Positions 1-8,264 of a stretch of DNA of 64,000 bases are shown here, one piece after another (the stretch's first letter is position 1; each line of letters opens with the position of its first letter). The notes under the pieces are model-generated. The model had not been told where the DNA came from. It was given only the letters and a program-made list of their open reading frames with translations, and did not search any database. This DNA comes from DASQDN01 sp963844855 (GTDB lineage Bacteria > Acidobacteriota > Terriglobia > Bryobacterales > Bryobacteraceae): assembly GCA_963844855.1 (NCBI GenBank), contig CAWJQP010000071.1, positions 186,001-250,000 of the forward strand, in the 5' to 3' direction. Both the position numbers and the translations under genes were made by a program.

Positions 1-323
1 GTCTGAACCTCGACTTCGGTCAGCTTCAATCCCGAATGCAGCGGTGGCATGCGCAATGCAGGCTTCTCGGCCGTGATGCGCCGAATTACCGCGCTCGCGA
101 CGGGATCGCCAGGAACAATTGCGCGTTTCGCCGCCGCTTCGCTGTCTAGGCGTAAAGGAATCTTTTTGGCGACCGCATCCGGCCCATGACAGAGAAAGCA
201 CTTGTCGGACAAAATTGGCCGAACGTCTCGATTGAACTCAATCTCTTTCGGTCCGGTGACAGGTCCGGCGGCGTAACTAACGGCAGTCGCAGCGAGTAGA
301 AGGGCGGTGAGGCGAGACGTCAT
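1..323 (-). CDS. Planctomycete-type cytochrome c (PSCyt1) domain protein, N-terminal fragment
   Basis: Read from the ATG at 321-323 on the minus strand; it runs off the left edge, so only about 107 residues are seen. A signal peptide (MTSRLTALLLAATAVSYA) is followed by FNRDVRPILSDKCFLCHGPD, a c-type haem CXXCH site in the setting typical of the PSCyt1 domain, and then by MPPLHSGLKLTEVEV, which is also characteristic of this family. Such proteins usually continue into DUF1549 and DUF1553 domains and are secreted; they are common in Planctomycetes and Solibacter-like Acidobacteria. Their biochemical role is not established. The gene is divergent from the operon starting at 386, with 62 bases between the two starts. 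Confidence 0.8.
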   Translation of the reverse strand, partial: MTSRLTALLLAATAVSYAAGPVTGPKEIEFNRDVRPILSDKCFLCHGPDAVAKKIPLRLDSEAAAKRAIVPGDPVASAVIRRITAEKPALRMPPLHSGLKLTEVEVQ

Positions 324-385
324 GGCGCTTGTGAAACTTCAGATTCTTCAACCACTATTGTATAGGTAGTAGACCCTCCCAAGCC

Positions 386-1543
386 ATGCGTATCGCCACC
401 ATCGAAGCCTTCCCGATAAAGTTGAAGCGAGATTTAACGTCAGCCACAGGTACCGCCGGTTCGCCTACAGTGCTTCAGCAAGGAGCAGCGGACTATCGTT
501 GGAGCGCAGCTTACCCCTGTTTGTACTCAGTGCTCATCGAGACCGCGTTGATTCGAGTGACGCTCGACTCCGGTCTAATTGGATGGGGTGAAGCGCAAGC
601 TCCTGTTGCGCCCGAGATTGCCTCCACGATAGTGGAGCGCATTCTTGTTCCTGCGATCGGAGACGAGGAGTTTGATGGGACGATCGAAGACATCCACCGT
701 TTGTGGTGGCGAATGTACTCGGCCATGCGTGTTCGCGGTCAGACCGGTGGTTTTATGCTGGACGCGATTAGCGGCGTGGATTTGGCCTTGTGGGATCTGG
801 CGGGCAAAATAGCTGGCGTCTCTATCAGCGAATTGTTGGAATCGCAGCGGCGCAGTGTGCCGTTATACTTAAGCGGCGTCGCCGGCGGAGACCTCGATTT
901 AGTACACCGAGCGCTCGACAGTGGTACGACGAACTTCAAGTTGTATTTCGATAGCGATGAGGACTCAGTCCTGAGTATGCTCGACGCAGTGAGCGCGGTT
1001 GCGGGAAAAGGACGAGTGGCAATCGACGCTCTATGGCGGTTGACCGATGAGACGGCCTATAGATTCGGAAGAGAGCTCGACGAGCGGCAAACTCTATTTC
1101 TCGAATGTCCATTGCCGCCCGAGGATGCCGTTGCGCATGGAGGTCTCGCGCGTAGCATCCGGACACCGATTGCGATTGGCGAGAGCTATCGCACGCGTTT
1201 TGAACTTGGGCCGTTCTTTCGAAATCAAGCGATGCGCTATGTACAGCCGGATCTTGGACGAACCGGGATCACTGAGGGTCGAGTGATCGCGGATCTTGCC
1301 CGGCAGCACGATGTTGCCGTCGTACCGCACGTCAGCATCGCGATGGGACCACAGATTGCTGCCGCTATTCACTTTGCTGCCGCGCAATCGAATTGCCCGA
1401 TGCTCGAATACAACCCAGCGGTATTGTCGACAGCGAATCGTTTTCTGGTCGAACCGCTCCGAGTGGAAGATGGGTCCTACTGTGTTCCAACCGGCCCTGG
1501 TCTAGGGGTTGAGATGAACGCTCAACTGTACACTGAATCATGA
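386..1543 (+). CDS. Enolase-superfamily (mandelate racemase/muconate lactonizing type) enzyme 1
   Basis: A 385-residue protein with the N-terminal capping domain and C-terminal barrel of the mandelate racemase/muconate lactonizing group. Visible active-site positions are Lys185 (FKLYFD), metal ligands Asp214 (AIDALW), Glu240 (LECPLPP) and Glu266 (AIGES), and His315 (VVPHVS) as a possible second base. Only one Lys is present at the usual KxK position. The family abstracts a proton alpha to a carboxylate; sugar-acid dehydratases and epimerases are frequent members. The exact substrate cannot be read from sequence. It is the first gene of a rightward operon and its stop overlaps the next start by 4 bases. 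A second, clearly different member lies at 4939. Confidence 0.85.
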   Translation: MRIATIEAFPIKLKRDLTSATGTAGSPTVLQQGAADYRWSAAYPCLYSVLIETALIRVTLDSGLIGWGEAQAPVAPEIASTIVERILVPAIGDEEFDGTIEDIHRLWWRMYSAMRVRGQTGGFMLDAISGVDLALWDLAGKIAGVSISELLESQRRSVPLYLSGVAGGDLDLVHRALDSGTTNFKLYFDSDEDSVLSMLDAVSAVAGKGRVAIDALWRLTDETAYRFGRELDERQTLFLECPLPPEDAVAHGGLARSIRTPIAIGESYRTRFELGPFFRNQAMRYVQPDLGRTGITEGRVIADLARQHDVAVVPHVSIAMGPQIAAAIHFAAAQSNCPMLEYNPAVLSTANRFLVEPLRVEDGSYCVPTGPGLGVEMNAQLYTES

Positions 1544-2238
1544 CAAGTCTGACTGGGAGAGTCGCGCTAATCACCGGAGCGAAAGGAGCTCTCGGGTCTG
1601 CCGTTACGAATGCATTCCTAGCCGCGGACGCGACGGTAGCGGGAGTATCGCGCTCCATTGCCAATCATGATTTCAATCATCCTCGTTTTCGCGCGATTCC
1701 AGCAGAACTATCGTCCTCTGAGGGAGCCCGCACCGCGGTGGAAGGCGCCCTCGCTCAGGAAGGGCGCATCGATATCCTGGTCCATCTCGTCGGCGCCTTC
1801 GCTGGGGGAGATCCTGTCGCCGAAACCGAGGATTCCATTCTGGACCAAATGCTTGATGTGAACTTGAAATCGACGTTCTACATTGTGAAGGCCGTTCTGC
1901 CGCACATGCGCACTCACAAGTCCGGACGCATCCTCGCGGTGGGCAGCAGGGCAGCTGTTGAGGCGAGTCCAAATGCGGCTGCTTACAGTGCATCGAAGGC
2001 TGCGGTCGTCGCTTTGATCAGAGCAATAGCTGCTGAGAATGTAGCCGACGGAATCTCCGCGAACGTCGTCCTGCCGGGAACGATGGATACAGCTGCGAAT
2101 CGTAAGGCCATGCCTCGGGCGGATTTCACCAAGTGGGTAAAAACCGATCAGGTGGCCCAAGTACTTCTCGCGCTGGCCTCGGATGATCTAACAACGGTAA
2201 ACGGGGCATCGATCCCGATTTACGGTTCTGAACTGTGA
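1540..2238 (+). CDS. Short-chain dehydrogenase/reductase
   Basis: A 232-residue classical SDR. The N-terminus has the TGAKGALG nucleotide-binding glycine motif, and the catalytic pair Tyr149 and Lys153 lies in AAYSASKAA. The start overlaps the upstream enolase-superfamily gene by 4 bases (ATGA), and the stop overlaps the next start, so translation is probably coupled. In this operon it could oxidise or reduce a sugar acid. A FabG-like ketoacyl-ACP reductase role is also possible because an ACP and a ketosynthase lie further down; the sequence alone does not decide between them. Confidence 0.85.
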   Translation: MTSLTGRVALITGAKGALGSAVTNAFLAADATVAGVSRSIANHDFNHPRFRAIPAELSSSEGARTAVEGALAQEGRIDILVHLVGAFAGGDPVAETEDSILDQMLDVNLKSTFYIVKAVLPHMRTHKSGRILAVGSRAAVEASPNAAAYSASKAAVVALIRAIAAENVADGISANVVLPGTMDTAANRKAMPRADFTKWVKTDQVAQVLLALASDDLTTVNGASIPIYGSEL

Positions 2239-4883
2239 CCATGACCGCGGAAGAGCGGCGTCTTAGCGCCTCTGGCCAGCGAATCGGGCACTGGAAGCGA
2301 TGGGGCCCTTACTTAAGTGAACGTGCCTGGGGTACGGTGCGTGAAGACTACAGCGAAAATGGGGCCGCGTGGGAATACTTACCGCATGACCACGCGCGTT
2401 CGAGGGCCTATCGTTGGAACGAAGATGGAATTGCGGGTATCTCGGATCGTCATCAGAGGATCTGCTTTGCTGTTGCGATGTGGAACGAACGTGATCCGAT
2501 CCTGAAGGAACGCTTGTTCGGTCTCACGGGGAACCAAGGGAATCATGGCGAAGATGTCAAGGAATGTTACTACTACCTGGACAATACACCGACCCATTCG
2601 TACATGAAGTATCTGTACAAGTATCCTCAGGCTGAGTTCCCATATGATCGCCTTCTCATGGAGAATCTTGCTCGCGGACGGGACCAGCGTGAAGTGGATC
2701 TTGTTGACACGGGCATCTTTGATGACAGCCGGTACTTCGATGTTTTTGTTGAATATGCAAAGGCCGATATCGAAGACATTCTTGTTCGCATTACGGTAGC
2801 AAATCGCGGGCCCGAGGCGTCGACGTTGCACGTGCTTCCGACGGTCTGGTTTCGCAATACGTGGTCTTGGAAGCCTGCCCAAGCAAGACCCACGCTAAGA
2901 CGCTGCCACAATGCTCCTTTTGTCATCGAATTAGAGGAGCCAACGTATGGCAATCGTTGGATGGCGTTTGAAGGTTCACCTGAGCTTCTATTCACAGAAA
3001 ACGAGACAAACTTCAAGCGTCTTTACGGCACAGATACCGGCCCGGGCTATTCGAAGGACGGGATCAACAACTATGTTGTCAACGGCCACAATGATGCGGT
3101 CAATCCATCACAAGTAGGCACGAAGGCGGCGGCTCATTATGTCCTGAAGATCGACCCAGGACAGAGTGCCACCATACATGCTCGCCTCACTGATTCAGAG
3201 AAGGCGCTCGAAATCTCGGGCAGCGAGTTCGAGGGCATATTCGCCGACCGCATTCACGAAGCCGATGAATTTTACTCTACGGTTATCCCGAATGAGCTCT
3301 CGCCTGATGCGAAGAACGTCATGCGCCAGTCCTTTGCGGGGATGCTCTGGTCGAAGCAGTTCTATCATTACGTCGTTTCCGAGTGGCTCGATGGAGACCC
3401 GGCGTTTCCAGCGCCGCCTGCTGCGCGGAAACGAGGCAGGAACCATGACTGGACCCACCTCTACAACGCCGACGTAATTTCCATGCCGGACAAATGGGAA
3501 TACCCCTGGTACGCTGCTTGGGATCTGGCGTTCCATTGCGTCCCGTTGGCTTTGATCGATCCAGAGTTCGCCAAGGACCAACTGATGTTAATGGTCCGTG
3601 AGTGGTACATGCACCCGAATGGACAGCTTCCGGCATATGAATGGGCGCTTGGCGACGTGAATCCACCAGTGCACGCCTGGGCAGCCTGGCGCGTCTACAA
3701 GATTGACAAGAAGCGCCACGGCGTCGGCGACAGAGTGTTTCTGCAGCGCATCTTCCACAAGCTGATGTTGAACTTCACCTGGTGGGTGAATCGCAAGGAC
3801 ACGGAAGGACGGAACGTATTTCAAGGAGGCTTCCTCGGTCTCGATAACATCGGCGTCTTCGATCGCAGCAAGCCTCTACCAACCGGTGGCTTTATCGAAC
3901 AGGCCGATGGCACTGGGTGGATGGCGATGTATTGCCTCAACCTCCTTGCGATTGCGATGGAACTCGCGGTCGAGGATCCGGCCTACGAGGATGTCGCGAG
4001 CAAGTTCTGGGAGCATTTCCTCTACATAGCCAAGGCCATTAATCACATGGGCGATGATGGCGCGAGCATGTGGTGTGAACCCGATGGCTTCTTCTACGAT
4101 GTCCTCCACATTCCGGATGGACGGAAGACGCCTTTGCGTGTGCGATCGATGGTCGGCCTGATTCCACTCTTTGCGGTCGAGACACTCGAAGCCCCCAGTG
4201 TAAACAAGCTCTCCGGATTCAAGCGCCGGATGGATTGGTTCCTGCAGAATCGTACCGATCTGACTGCGAATGTGGCGAGCATGAATTCGCCCGGTGATAG
4301 CGATCGCCGTCTGCTGTCGATCGTCGACGGAGCCCAACTGCGAAGAATCTTGACAGTCATGCTCGACGAATCCGAGTTTCTCGCTCCGAATGGTGTACGC
4401 GCTCTGTCGCGGGCATACAAAAATAACCCGTACATCCTGCCGGTCAATGGCGCTAATTACACCGTCTCCTATGAGCCTGCCGAATCTTCCACCGGACTGT
4501 TTGGCGGCAACTCGAACTGGCGTGGTCCCATTTGGTTTCCTGTGAACTACCTTCTGATCGAATCGCTACAGAAGTTCCATCACTATTTCGGAGATGATTT
4601 TAAAGTAGAGTGTCCAACAGGTTCTGGGATATACATGAACTTGTGGGAGGTTGCGGCCGAAATTTCGCACCGCCTTACTCGAATATTTCTTCGCTCCGAT
4701 GGCGGGAAACGGGCAGTCCACGGCCAGGATCCAAGATATCAACACGACCCCTATTGGCGTGATCTAATCCTGTTTTACGAGTATTTTCATGGTGACGACG
4801 GATCAGGAGTCGGGGCGAATCATCAAACAGGATGGACGGGCTTAGTCGCGAAACTTCTACAGCAAAGTGGAGAAAAATGCTGA
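2235..4883 (+). CDS. GH63-like (MGH1-type) glycoside hydrolase
   Basis: An 882-residue protein, full length for the bacterial GH63-like (alpha,alpha)6-barrel group. Recognisable parts are the N-terminal region around HWKRWGPYLSERAWGTVRED, the conserved AWDLAFH stretch with Asp430, GGNSNWRGPIWFPVNY near residue 757, and the C-terminal DPYWRDLILFYEYFHGD. These enzymes act on alpha-glucosides, mannosylglycerate or related oligosaccharides. No signal peptide is seen, so it is probably cytoplasmic and acts on an imported or intracellular sugar. The start is either GTG at 2235, overlapping the SDR stop, or ATG at 2241. Confidence 0.85.
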   Translation: MTMTAEERRLSASGQRIGHWKRWGPYLSERAWGTVREDYSENGAAWEYLPHDHARSRAYRWNEDGIAGISDRHQRICFAVAMWNERDPILKERLFGLTGNQGNHGEDVKECYYYLDNTPTHSYMKYLYKYPQAEFPYDRLLMENLARGRDQREVDLVDTGIFDDSRYFDVFVEYAKADIEDILVRITVANRGPEASTLHVLPTVWFRNTWSWKPAQARPTLRRCHNAPFVIELEEPTYGNRWMAFEGSPELLFTENETNFKRLYGTDTGPGYSKDGINNYVVNGHNDAVNPSQVGTKAAAHYVLKIDPGQSATIHARLTDSEKALEISGSEFEGIFADRIHEADEFYSTVIPNELSPDAKNVMRQSFAGMLWSKQFYHYVVSEWLDGDPAFPAPPAARKRGRNHDWTHLYNADVISMPDKWEYPWYAAWDLAFHCVPLALIDPEFAKDQLMLMVREWYMHPNGQLPAYEWALGDVNPPVHAWAAWRVYKIDKKRHGVGDRVFLQRIFHKLMLNFTWWVNRKDTEGRNVFQGGFLGLDNIGVFDRSKPLPTGGFIEQADGTGWMAMYCLNLLAIAMELAVEDPAYEDVASKFWEHFLYIAKAINHMGDDGASMWCEPDGFFYDVLHIPDGRKTPLRVRSMVGLIPLFAVETLEAPSVNKLSGFKRRMDWFLQNRTDLTANVASMNSPGDSDRRLLSIVDGAQLRRILTVMLDESEFLAPNGVRALSRAYKNNPYILPVNGANYTVSYEPAESSTGLFGGNSNWRGPIWFPVNYLLIESLQKFHHYFGDDFKVECPTGSGIYMNLWEVAAEISHRLTRIFLRSDGGKRAVHGQDPRYQHDPYWRDLILFYEYFHGDDGSGVGANHQTGWTGLVAKLLQQSGEKC

Positions 4884-4938
4884 AGAATATATTCTTATTG
4901 CGTGACATTGTGCGCATGTGCTACCAACGAGGTTGCGC

Positions 4939-6180
4939 ATGTTGAAGATTACCAACGTTCAGGCTTTTCTTCTTTCCTATCCGTTCGAAGCTCCCATCAA
5001 GCTCCACTACCATGGGGGCGAACGGACCATTATGAAGCGCGATGCCATGCTCATCCGTGTGGAAACCGACAAGGGTGTCATCGGATACGCTCCAGGGCAA
5101 GGGAGTGAGAGCGCAAAACGGGTGATCGACGACATCGTCGCTCCCTTTCTGGTTGGTCGCGCGTTGGGAGACACGGATGCCCTACGCGTACTCTTTTTGA
5201 AAAGCGCAGGAACGGACGATTATGCGGCCAAGATGTATACGTCGGTCGAGATCGCGCTACTGGACATCCTCGGCAGGTCAAAGGGAGTACCTGTCAGCGA
5301 GTTGATCGGTGGCAGGGTTCGAGATCGGATTCGCTTGTACGGTAGCGCCGGGATGTACATGCCGCCGGAGAAGTATGCCGAAGAGGCTGCGGCAATTGCG
5401 GAACTGGGATTCCGCGCTTATAAGATGCGGCCGGCTCTTGGTCCCGACGAAGACTTGCGAACCGTCAAACTGATGCGCGAAGCCACAGGCGGTACCTTCG
5501 ACCTGATGATCGACGCTCATACGTGGTGGCGGATGGGTGATAAGAGCTACAGCCGGGAACTGGTCGAGAGGCTGGCCGAGCAACTCGCCGAGTATGAGAT
5601 CGCATGGCTGGAAGAACCCATGCCGCCAGACGACCACGAAGCCTATAAAAAACTGAAAGAAGCCAGCTACGTTCCCCTTGCCAGCGGGGAACATGAACCA
5701 AGCGAGCTTCGTTACATGGATCTCATCCGCACGGAAGCGGTCGACTATGTGCAGATGGATATCGTCTGTCAGGGAGGATATCCAACTGCTCGAAGATTGA
5801 TGCCCGAAATTGCCAACGCTAGCTTGAAATTCGCGTTTCATAGTTGGGGAACCGCGCTCGAAGTTGCGGCCGCAGCGCAGCTCGGTGTTTGCTGGCCCGA
5901 AACCGTCGTGGAGTGGCTCGAGTATCCTTGCTACTCGACAAACAGTCGTAAGGGGATGTACCCTTTTCCTCTGGCAGATGAGATCTTGGCCGAACCTCTG
6001 CAGATCGATAGCGGCGACCTGATCGTGTCCCGGGAGCCCGGTCTGGGTGTAAAGATCGACGAACGAGTTATCGAACGGTATCCCTGGATACCGGGTCCCT
6101 GGTCGTCATTTACGCTCGAGGCGCCAAAAGGGACATGGAACGTAACGGGGGACCACGCAGTACGCTGGGCGGATCAATAG
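4939..6180 (+). CDS. Enolase-superfamily (mandelate racemase-type) enzyme 2
   Basis: Start chosen at ATG 4939 (MLKITNVQAF), which has GAGG about 8 bases upstream; a GTG at 4918 would add seven residues of non-family sequence. The 413-residue protein has the full mandelate racemase-subgroup set: Lys162 in YKMRP, Asp192 and His194 in IDAHTWW, Glu225 in WLEEP, Glu251 and His252 in SGEHE, and His301 in FHSWGT. It resembles sugar-acid dehydratases such as gluconate- or rhamnonate-type enzymes, but the substrate is not certain. It follows the GH63-like gene by 55 bases. Its motifs differ from those of the first enolase-family gene, so the two probably handle different substrates or steps. Confidence 0.85.
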   Translation: MLKITNVQAFLLSYPFEAPIKLHYHGGERTIMKRDAMLIRVETDKGVIGYAPGQGSESAKRVIDDIVAPFLVGRALGDTDALRVLFLKSAGTDDYAAKMYTSVEIALLDILGRSKGVPVSELIGGRVRDRIRLYGSAGMYMPPEKYAEEAAAIAELGFRAYKMRPALGPDEDLRTVKLMREATGGTFDLMIDAHTWWRMGDKSYSRELVERLAEQLAEYEIAWLEEPMPPDDHEAYKKLKEASYVPLASGEHEPSELRYMDLIRTEAVDYVQMDIVCQGGYPTARRLMPEIANASLKFAFHSWGTALEVAAAAQLGVCWPETVVEWLEYPCYSTNSRKGMYPFPLADEILAEPLQIDSGDLIVSREPGLGVKIDERVIERYPWIPGPWSSFTLEAPKGTWNVTGDHAVRWADQ

Positions 6181-6851
6181 TAGCTGGCATAGCGGTCGCG
6201 GGCGTCGCCTGGGCGGCGCGCGGACGCGCGTCTACAGTATTTGGGCCATCTGTCTGGCGTGGATCTGCCGAACGTCGCGAGATCGCTCTGACGTTCGACG
6301 ATGGTCCCGGTCCTTCCACGCCACGTTTGCTTCGTGTTTTGGAACAACAAGGCGTGCCTGCGACTTTTTTCCAATGCGGCATGCATGTTCGCCGATTTCC
6401 GCAAGTTACGCGCGAGGTCGCCGCCGCCGGTCACGAAATGGGGAATCATACTGACACCCATCCGCGTCTTTGGTTCAAATCATCGAAGTTCGTGCTCGAA
6501 GAGCTTCGCCGAACGCAGGATGCGATCGGCGAGACGGCCGGTGTAACTCCACGTCTCTTCCGAGCAACCTACGGAGTACGATGGTTCGGTGTCCGCAAAG
6601 CGCAGCGTCAGCTTGGATTGCTGCACATCATGTGGACAACAATCGGGCTCGACTGGAAGTTGGGTCCGAGGCACATCACGGATAGACTATTGAGGGGCTC
6701 CGTCAACGGCGCCATCCTCTGCTTGCACGATGGCCGCGAGCGGGAGGCGGATCCCGACATCCGCAATACAATTGAGGCCGTGAAACGGGTCGTACCGGCC
6801 TTGTTGGAGAAGGGCTATCAGTTCCGCACAGTCTCTGACCTGCTGCGCTAG
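6135..6851 (+). CDS. NodB-type polysaccharide deacetylase
   Basis: A 238-residue NodB-homology protein. After a possible membrane anchor (residues about 13-28) come the metal and catalytic motifs: TFDDGP with Asp55 and Asp56, NHTDTHP with His105 and His109, RATYGVRWF, and LHDG near the C-terminus. The family removes N-acetyl (or O-acetyl) groups from amino-sugar polymers or oligosaccharides. The ATG at 6135 overlaps the end of the preceding gene by 46 bases. Eleven bases separate its stop from the acyl carrier protein gene. Deacetylase, ACP and ketosynthase in this order recall NodB, NodF and NodE, but this is family-level similarity only. Confidence 0.88.
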   Translation: MERNGGPRSTLGGSIVAGIAVAGVAWAARGRASTVFGPSVWRGSAERREIALTFDDGPGPSTPRLLRVLEQQGVPATFFQCGMHVRRFPQVTREVAAAGHEMGNHTDTHPRLWFKSSKFVLEELRRTQDAIGETAGVTPRLFRATYGVRWFGVRKAQRQLGLLHIMWTTIGLDWKLGPRHITDRLLRGSVNGAILCLHDGREREADPDIRNTIEAVKRVVPALLEKGYQFRTVSDLLR

Positions 6852-6862
6852 AGTAGGTCCGT

Positions 6863-7105
6863 ATGGCCGACGACGTGATGTCCCGTGTGATCCGCGTCAT
6901 TGCGGAAACCCAACGTGCCCCCTTGGACACCATCAGACCGGAGAGCACGTTTGAGGAACTCAAGATCGACTCGCTCGATGGCATTAACATCGTCTTCGCT
7001 ATCGAAAACGAATTCAACATCAATGTTCCCGATGAAGCCGCTAAATCGCTTCGCTCCGTTCGTGACGTAGCCGAAGGAGTGGAGAAATTGGTGGCGGGTG
7101 TCTAG
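6863..7105 (+). CDS. Acyl carrier protein
   Basis: An 80-residue acidic four-helix protein with the phosphopantetheine attachment motif DSLDG, Ser37. It is separate from any fatty-acid synthesis cluster (no fabD, fabG or fabH next to it), so it is likely a specialised carrier. Its stop overlaps the ketosynthase start by 8 bases. Activation would need a phosphopantetheinyl transferase; acpS lies at 27609-27986 in the same window. Confidence 0.9.
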   Translation: MADDVMSRVIRVIAETQRAPLDTIRPESTFEELKIDSLDGINIVFAIENEFNINVPDEAAKSLRSVRDVAEGVEKLVAGV

Positions 7106-8264
7106 AGTCGCGATCACGGGCATGGGCGTTGTGTCGGCGTTTGGCTGCGGTCTTGCGCCATTCTGGGATGCGCTCTCGCACGGTCGATCAGGCATCAGAC
7201 CGATTGAGGGGCTTCCGCCCTTGAGATTTCCGAATGGCGCGCAAGTTAGTGGCTACAACGCGGCGCAGCATTTCGACGAAAAGCGTCTGATGCTAGTGGA
7301 TCCTTTTGCCCAATACGCGTTGGTAGCGGCTCGGGAAGCCATGCTACATGCAGGGACACCGCAAATCGATGCTATCGTTACGGGCTGCAGCGCCGGGGGC
7401 CAGGACGCAATGGACGCAGGCTTCGTAGAGCTTTATCGGAACAACTCTCCACGTGTGAATCCGTTGATGGTGCCGCGCGTGATGAGTAGCGGCGCCGCGA
7501 GTCATATTGCAATGGAGTTCGAAGTTACGGGACCAGTTTATTCGGTATCAACCGCGTGTTCCTCTGCGAATCATGCCATCGGCCAAGCTTTCATGTTGGT
7601 AAAAAGCGGAATGTGCTCGGCCGCGTTAACAGGTGGCTGCGAGTCCGTTTTCAGCTACGGGTTTCTTAAGGCGTGGGAAGCGATGCGGATCGTATCGCCT
7701 GACACATGCCGGCCGTTTTCGAAAGATCGACGGGGCTTAATTCTCGGCGAAGGCGCCGGGATGCTCGTGATTGAGCGCTACGATTTAGCGCAAGCGCGCG
7801 GCGTAGAAATCCTTGGTGAAGTTGTTGGGTTTGGCATGTCTTCGGATGCTCACCACATTACGCAACCTAGCGCCGATGGACCCGTGCGGGCGATGCGAGC
7901 TGCCCTTACGAACGCCAACATTCAAAACGTCGACTACATCAACGCGCACGGGACGGGGACGCTCGCCAATGATCTGACGGAAACCCAGGCCATTCGATCC
8001 GTCTTCGGTGACAAGGTGTTGGTCAGCTCCACTAAATCGATGCACGGCCATGCGCTTGGAGCGGCAGGCGCGCTCGAAGCGATTGCGACTGCAATGGCGT
8101 TACGCACTCAGATCCTTCCTCCCACCGCTAACTTCACTGAACCAGATCCCGAATGCGCAATGGACGTCATTCCGAACGAACCAAGAAGGGCGCCAATTGA
8201 GTACGCTTTGTCGAACTCGTTCGCTTTCGGCGGGCTCAATGCCGTGTTGGCCTTCCGGCGCTAG
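7098..8264 (+). CDS. Beta-ketoacyl-ACP synthase, KAS II type
   Basis: A 388-residue thiolase-fold condensing enzyme with the complete Cys-His-His triad: Cys154 in TACSSA, His284 in NAHGTGT and His318 in KSMHGHALGAAG. It would elongate an acyl chain carried by the ACP encoded directly upstream. The GTG start at 7098 overlaps the ACP stop by 8 bases, a sign of coupled translation and a functional pair, as for NodF/NodE or other dedicated ACP/KAS pairs. It is slightly short compared with FabF (about 410). No acyltransferase lies beside it, so the product and the acceptor are unknown. Confidence 0.9.
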   Translation: MSRVAITGMGVVSAFGCGLAPFWDALSHGRSGIRPIEGLPPLRFPNGAQVSGYNAAQHFDEKRLMLVDPFAQYALVAAREAMLHAGTPQIDAIVTGCSAGGQDAMDAGFVELYRNNSPRVNPLMVPRVMSSGAASHIAMEFEVTGPVYSVSTACSSANHAIGQAFMLVKSGMCSAALTGGCESVFSYGFLKAWEAMRIVSPDTCRPFSKDRRGLILGEGAGMLVIERYDLAQARGVEILGEVVGFGMSSDAHHITQPSADGPVRAMRAALTNANIQNVDYINAHGTGTLANDLTETQAIRSVFGDKVLVSSTKSMHGHALGAAGALEAIATAMALRTQILPPTANFTEPDPECAMDVIPNEPRRAPIEYALSNSFAFGGLNAVLAFRR

